Shown here: positions 24,271-27,674 of the stretch, piece by piece
How the letters are laid out: each line of letters starts with the position of its first letter
How positions within the stretch are numbered: the first letter of the stretch is position 1
Source of the DNA: JBGSWL01 sp041752455
GTDB taxonomy: Bacteria > Pseudomonadota > Alphaproteobacteria > Rhizobiales > Rhizobiaceae
Reading direction: 5' to 3'
DNA: 27,674 nucleotides
Assembly (NCBI GenBank): GCA_041752455.1
Contig: JBGSWL010000085.1
Coordinates: 1 to 27,674 of the forward strand
The notes under the pieces: model-generated
What the model saw: the letters and a program-made list of their open reading frames with translations, nothing else
What the model was told of the DNA's origin: nothing
Database searches by the model: none
Translations under genes and position numbers: made by a program

Positions 24271-25482
24271 CGGCGGGCTGACCGTTGCAAGAAGCGTCTC
24301 GCGGCTTTCGGTAAAGCCGGATGCAATCCACTTGGCCTCCATCTCCTTGAGGAGAGCGCCCATCGCCGGACCGGGCAAATGACCGAGTGCCGCCAGATCA
24401 CTGCCCCTGACCGGAAAAACGGGGCGTGCCCAGCCGCGCGCAAACGCGACAACCGGGGCAACAGCCTCGATGTCATCCGGCTTGGAAGCGGCATGCATCA
24501 GCGCGCGGTCTGTGAGGGCCTGCGCCCCGTGCCGGTACAGCGATGCAGGCAGATCATCTCGGCTTGCCGAAAAAGGCGGCGCGTCAGCGGCAGCCAGCAA
24601 GCGGTCGCGAACAAGATTGGCAACCTTCAGCCGCGCCGACAGTGCTTCCAGCGGCTCAGGGCGCAGCGGCACGATCGCCAACAGCCGCAGCACCGGATCG
24701 GGCGCAACGCCAAGAGCCCGTTCCGCCGCAACAAGGCCGTGGATCGCGTCGATCCCCCATTTGTCGCTTTCCGGCAGGATCGCCGACAGGACACCGGCCT
24801 GGCGCATCCAGAGCAGGGCGCGCGCCGGATCGGGCGCAGCGAGCGTCTTGCGCAGTTCCGTCCAGATGCGCTCGGCGGAGAGTTGCGCCAGGCCGTCCTT
24901 CAGGCGGGCACAGGCTTTGAGCCCCTCGGCATCGGGCCGGCCATGGCCATACCAGGCAAAGAACCGGAAGAAGCGCAGGATGCGCAGATAGTCCTCAGTG
25001 ATACGATCCTCCGGCGCGCCGATGAAGCGCACCAACCGCGCTTCGATATCGGCACGCCCGCCGACCAGGTCGTGGATCGTCCCGTCAGCATCGCAGTAGA
25101 GCGCATTGATGGTGAAGTCGCGCCGATGCGCATCGGCCACCCAGTCGCGCCCGAACTCGACGACAGCGCGCCGACCGTCGGTCGCGACATCCTTGCGCAG
25201 CGTCGTCACCTCAAAGCCGCGACCGTCGGCAACCGCCGTGACCGTGCCATGCTCGATGCCGGTCGGCACGGCGCGAAGACCTGCCGCCTCAAGCCGCCGC
25301 ACGGTCTCGACCGGAAGGCAGGTTGTCGCGATGTCGATGTCCGTCACCGGTTGACCGATCAGCGTGTTGCGGATCGCCCCGCCATTGATCCGGGCTTCCT
25401 CGCCATCTGCCGAAAGCACGGCAAGGATCTGCTGCACGAGCGGATCGACCAGCCAGTCGGCAGAAATGATACCGGCGCTCAC
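24262..25482 (-). CDS. cca: CCA tRNA nucleotidyltransferase (poly(A) polymerase family)
   Basis: A 406-residue class II nucleotidyltransferase that adds or repairs the 3' CCA of tRNAs; closely related enzymes are poly(A) polymerases, and the two cannot be told apart firmly by eye. The catalytic head shows RINGGAIRNTLIGQPVTDID (31-50) with Asp48 and Asp50 as metal ligands, RRDFTINALYCD at 120-131, and EDYLRILRFFRF at 163-174 (nucleotide recognition). The helical body follows. Its ATG overlaps the stop of the upstream NUDIX gene (ATGA), so it is cotranslated with it. This DUF1285-NUDIX-cca order is one I know from rhizobia. Confidence 0.93.
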   Translation of the reverse strand: MSAGIISADWLVDPLVQQILAVLSADGEEARINGGAIRNTLIGQPVTDIDIATTCLPVETVRRLEAAGLRAVPTGIEHGTVTAVADGRGFEVTTLRKDVATDGRRAVVEFGRDWVADAHRRDFTINALYCDADGTIHDLVGGRADIEARLVRFIGAPEDRITEDYLRILRFFRFFAWYGHGRPDAEGLKACARLKDGLAQLSAERIWTELRKTLAAPDPARALLWMRQAGVLSAILPESDKWGIDAIHGLVAAERALGVAPDPVLRLLAIVPLRPEPLEALSARLKVANLVRDRLLAAADAPPFSASRDDLPASLYRHGAQALTDRALMHAASKPDDIEAVAPVVAFARGWARPVFPVRGSDLAALGHLPGPAMGALLKEMEAKWIASGFTESRETLLATVSPPSG

Positions 25483-26120
25483 GGGTAGAGCCCTTCCGAC
25501 ATCGACCGGATGATCCCGGCGGTGACGCCCCAGATCAGCCAGTCCTGATAGGTGATGACGTGGAAATGCCGTTCGGCACCGTTCCAGACCCGGCTCGAAC
25601 GCTGATAGTTGGTCCGATCAACGAGATGGCCGAGCGGAACATGAAAGATCGCGGCGACCTCTTCGGGATTGGCAACCATCACCGGATCGCCGGATATCAC
25701 CGCCAACACCGGATGGATGCGGTAGCCGGACCCTGACAGATATGCCGGCAATTGCCCGACGATTTCCACGTGGCGCGCGGCGATACCGGTCTCCTCGGTG
25801 CATTCGCGCAGTGCCGCATCGGCAATGGTGGCATCATCCGGGTCGATCCGCCCGCCGGGAAAAGCCACCTGCCCCGCATGGGCACGAAGGTGCAGCGTGC
25901 GCTGCGTCAGCAGAACTTGTGCCAAACCATCAACCGCCGAAACGCCGATCAACACCGCCGCTTCCCGCGTTGCATTGGCCCGCAACACATCTTCGGTTCC
26001 GGGGTTGAAGTGGAAATCGCCGGTCTCCGGCCCATGTATGTCGGCGCGCGCAGACCGCACGGCAAAGTCCTCGACCGTCAGTTCAGGGGGCGAAAAAGGC
26101 ATCGCGATGCTGGCGGTCAT
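25479..26120 (-). CDS. NUDIX hydrolase, CoA-pyrophosphatase (NudL/YeaB) type
   Basis: A 213-residue hydrolase expected to split CoA or CoA derivatives into phosphopantetheine and 3',5'-ADP. The CoA-specific motif LLTQRTLHLRAHAGQVAFPG (70-89) precedes the NUDIX box GGRIDPDDATIADAALRE (89-106) and CTEETGI (107-113). The box keeps REC-TEETG; its first acidic position is atypical in the same way as in NudL. It overlaps DUF1285 upstream and cca downstream by 4 bp each (ATGA), forming a tightly coupled three-gene operon. Its role next to tRNA maturation is not clear. Confidence 0.92.
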   Translation of the reverse strand: MTASIAMPFSPPELTVEDFAVRSARADIHGPETGDFHFNPGTEDVLRANATREAAVLIGVSAVDGLAQVLLTQRTLHLRAHAGQVAFPGGRIDPDDATIADAALRECTEETGIAARHVEIVGQLPAYLSGSGYRIHPVLAVISGDPVMVANPEEVAAIFHVPLGHLVDRTNYQRSSRVWNGAERHFHVITYQDWLIWGVTAGIIRSMSEGLYP

Positions 26121-26746
26121 GACGGGCTATCCGGATCCAGCGTCTCGTCAAAAGGTGCGACGGCAAACTCGGCACCGCCGGAGCGGACAGACAGATGTTG
26201 GCTCCCGTCGATCGTGACCGGCCGGGCCAGCGCCAGCAATTGGTGCGTGACGGCACGGGTGAGCAGCGCCTCAAGACGCCCGCGCACCAGGACATAGGGT
26301 TTGACGCCGCCGGTCGCCGGTTCGATGGCAAAGCGCAGCGGATGGTCGGGGCCGATCACGACGACCTCGCCGGTTTTGGTGCGCAGTGTCAGTTCAGGCT
26401 CGGCTTCGGTGCCGCCCGCGTGCAGCTCGACGCCCAGCAGCGGCGCATCCTGAACCCGGATCGCCAGTTTCTCACCCGGCGTGACAAGATAGGTCTGGCC
26501 GTCATCATCGCGCCGCAGGACTGAAGAGAACAACTGCACAAGCGGTTCGCGGCCGATCGGCGTGCCCATGTAGTACCAGGTGCCATCGGCACGGATTTCC
26601 ATGTCGATGGCGCCGCAATCAGGCGGGTTCCATTTGTCGACCGGCGCGGGCCCGCGCCCATGGTCGGCCGCGCGACGCACCAGCGCTTCCAGCGCGCTGA
26701 CGCTGTTTTCGAACGGTCCGGCCTTGTTGTCGCCGTGATCGGCCAT
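26117..26746 (-). CDS. DUF1285 domain-containing protein
   Basis: A 209-residue soluble protein. The DUF1285 pattern is visible: WNPPDCGAIDMEIRADGTWY (39-58), then YMGTPIGREPLVQLFSSVLR (59-78), YLVTPGEKLAIRVQDAPLL (86-104), and a second domain with HPLRFAIEPATGGVKPYVLV. No catalytic residues can be named; the fold is known from structural genomics without a firm function. It is first in the operon with the NUDIX and cca genes, divergent from moxR across a 123-base gap that should hold both promoters. Confidence 0.9.
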   Translation of the reverse strand: MADHGDNKAGPFENSVSALEALVRRAADHGRGPAPVDKWNPPDCGAIDMEIRADGTWYYMGTPIGREPLVQLFSSVLRRDDDGQTYLVTPGEKLAIRVQDAPLLGVELHAGGTEAEPELTLRTKTGEVVVIGPDHPLRFAIEPATGGVKPYVLVRGRLEALLTRAVTHQLLALARPVTIDGSQHLSVRSGGAEFAVAPFDETLDPDSPS

Positions 26747-26869
26747 TCATTCTCGCTCTTCAAATTCAAACGGCCTGTGCACTCACGAAATAGTCAGGCT
26801 CGCCGCACTTGTCAGCACCCCGGCATGATTTACCTTCGAAGAGTGCCATCTTGAAGCGGGAGTACCCTT

Positions 26870-27674
<805 letters not shown>

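Overview
The window looks like chromosomal DNA of an alphaproteobacterium of the order Hyphomicrobiales (Rhizobiales). This rests on the high GC of most of the sequence, separate petA-petB-petC genes rather than a fused cytochrome b/c1 gene, and blocks I recognise from rhizobial relatives: rplY-pth-ychF, petABC next to apt and a pair of ABC exporters, trmL, hemF, and DUF1285-NUDIX-cca opposite moxR. The genus cannot be fixed by eye.

Layout: (1) 1-1000, minus strand: a rhodanese-like protein translationally coupled to a chromate transporter gene cut by the window start. (2) about 1230-3870: an AT-rich island with two plus-strand genes, an ABC/SMC-type ATPase and a DUF4435 (TOPRIM-like) protein. 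Together they resemble the anti-phage system PARIS (AriA-AriB). This is the most notable content of the window. (3) 4163-6700: rplY, pth, ychF (translation housekeeping). (4) 6729-8462: two unrecognised convergent membrane-protein genes. (5) 8678-11482: corA, an unusual fusion of a TIM-barrel-like domain with a methylglyoxal-synthase-like domain, and a multi-pass membrane protein. (6) 11504-13059, minus: DUF2892 protein, Crp/Fnr regulator, apt. (7) 13178-15985, minus: the cytochrome bc1 operon petABC. (8) 16152-19909, minus: two overlapping ABC half-exporters. (9) 19944-21750: trmL, a parDE toxin-antitoxin pair, and opposite it a GNAT acetyltransferase whose tail runs antisense into parE. (10) 21896-24270: hemF, a second toxin-antitoxin pair on the minus strand, a MOSC protein and a DUF1059 protein. 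(11) 24262-26746, minus: cca, a CoA-pyrophosphatase-type NUDIX gene and a DUF1285 gene, chained by 4-bp overlaps. (12) 26870-end: moxR, cut by the window end.

Functionally this is mostly core genome: translation (L25, Pth, YchF, TrmL, CCA enzyme), respiration and haem (petABC, hemF), purine salvage (apt), magnesium transport (corA) and export (ABC pair). Accessory defence and stress modules (the PARIS-like pair and two toxin-antitoxin loci) are set into it. No tRNA, rRNA, integrase, transposase or CRISPR array was found. All family calls were made by reading motifs, not by database search.
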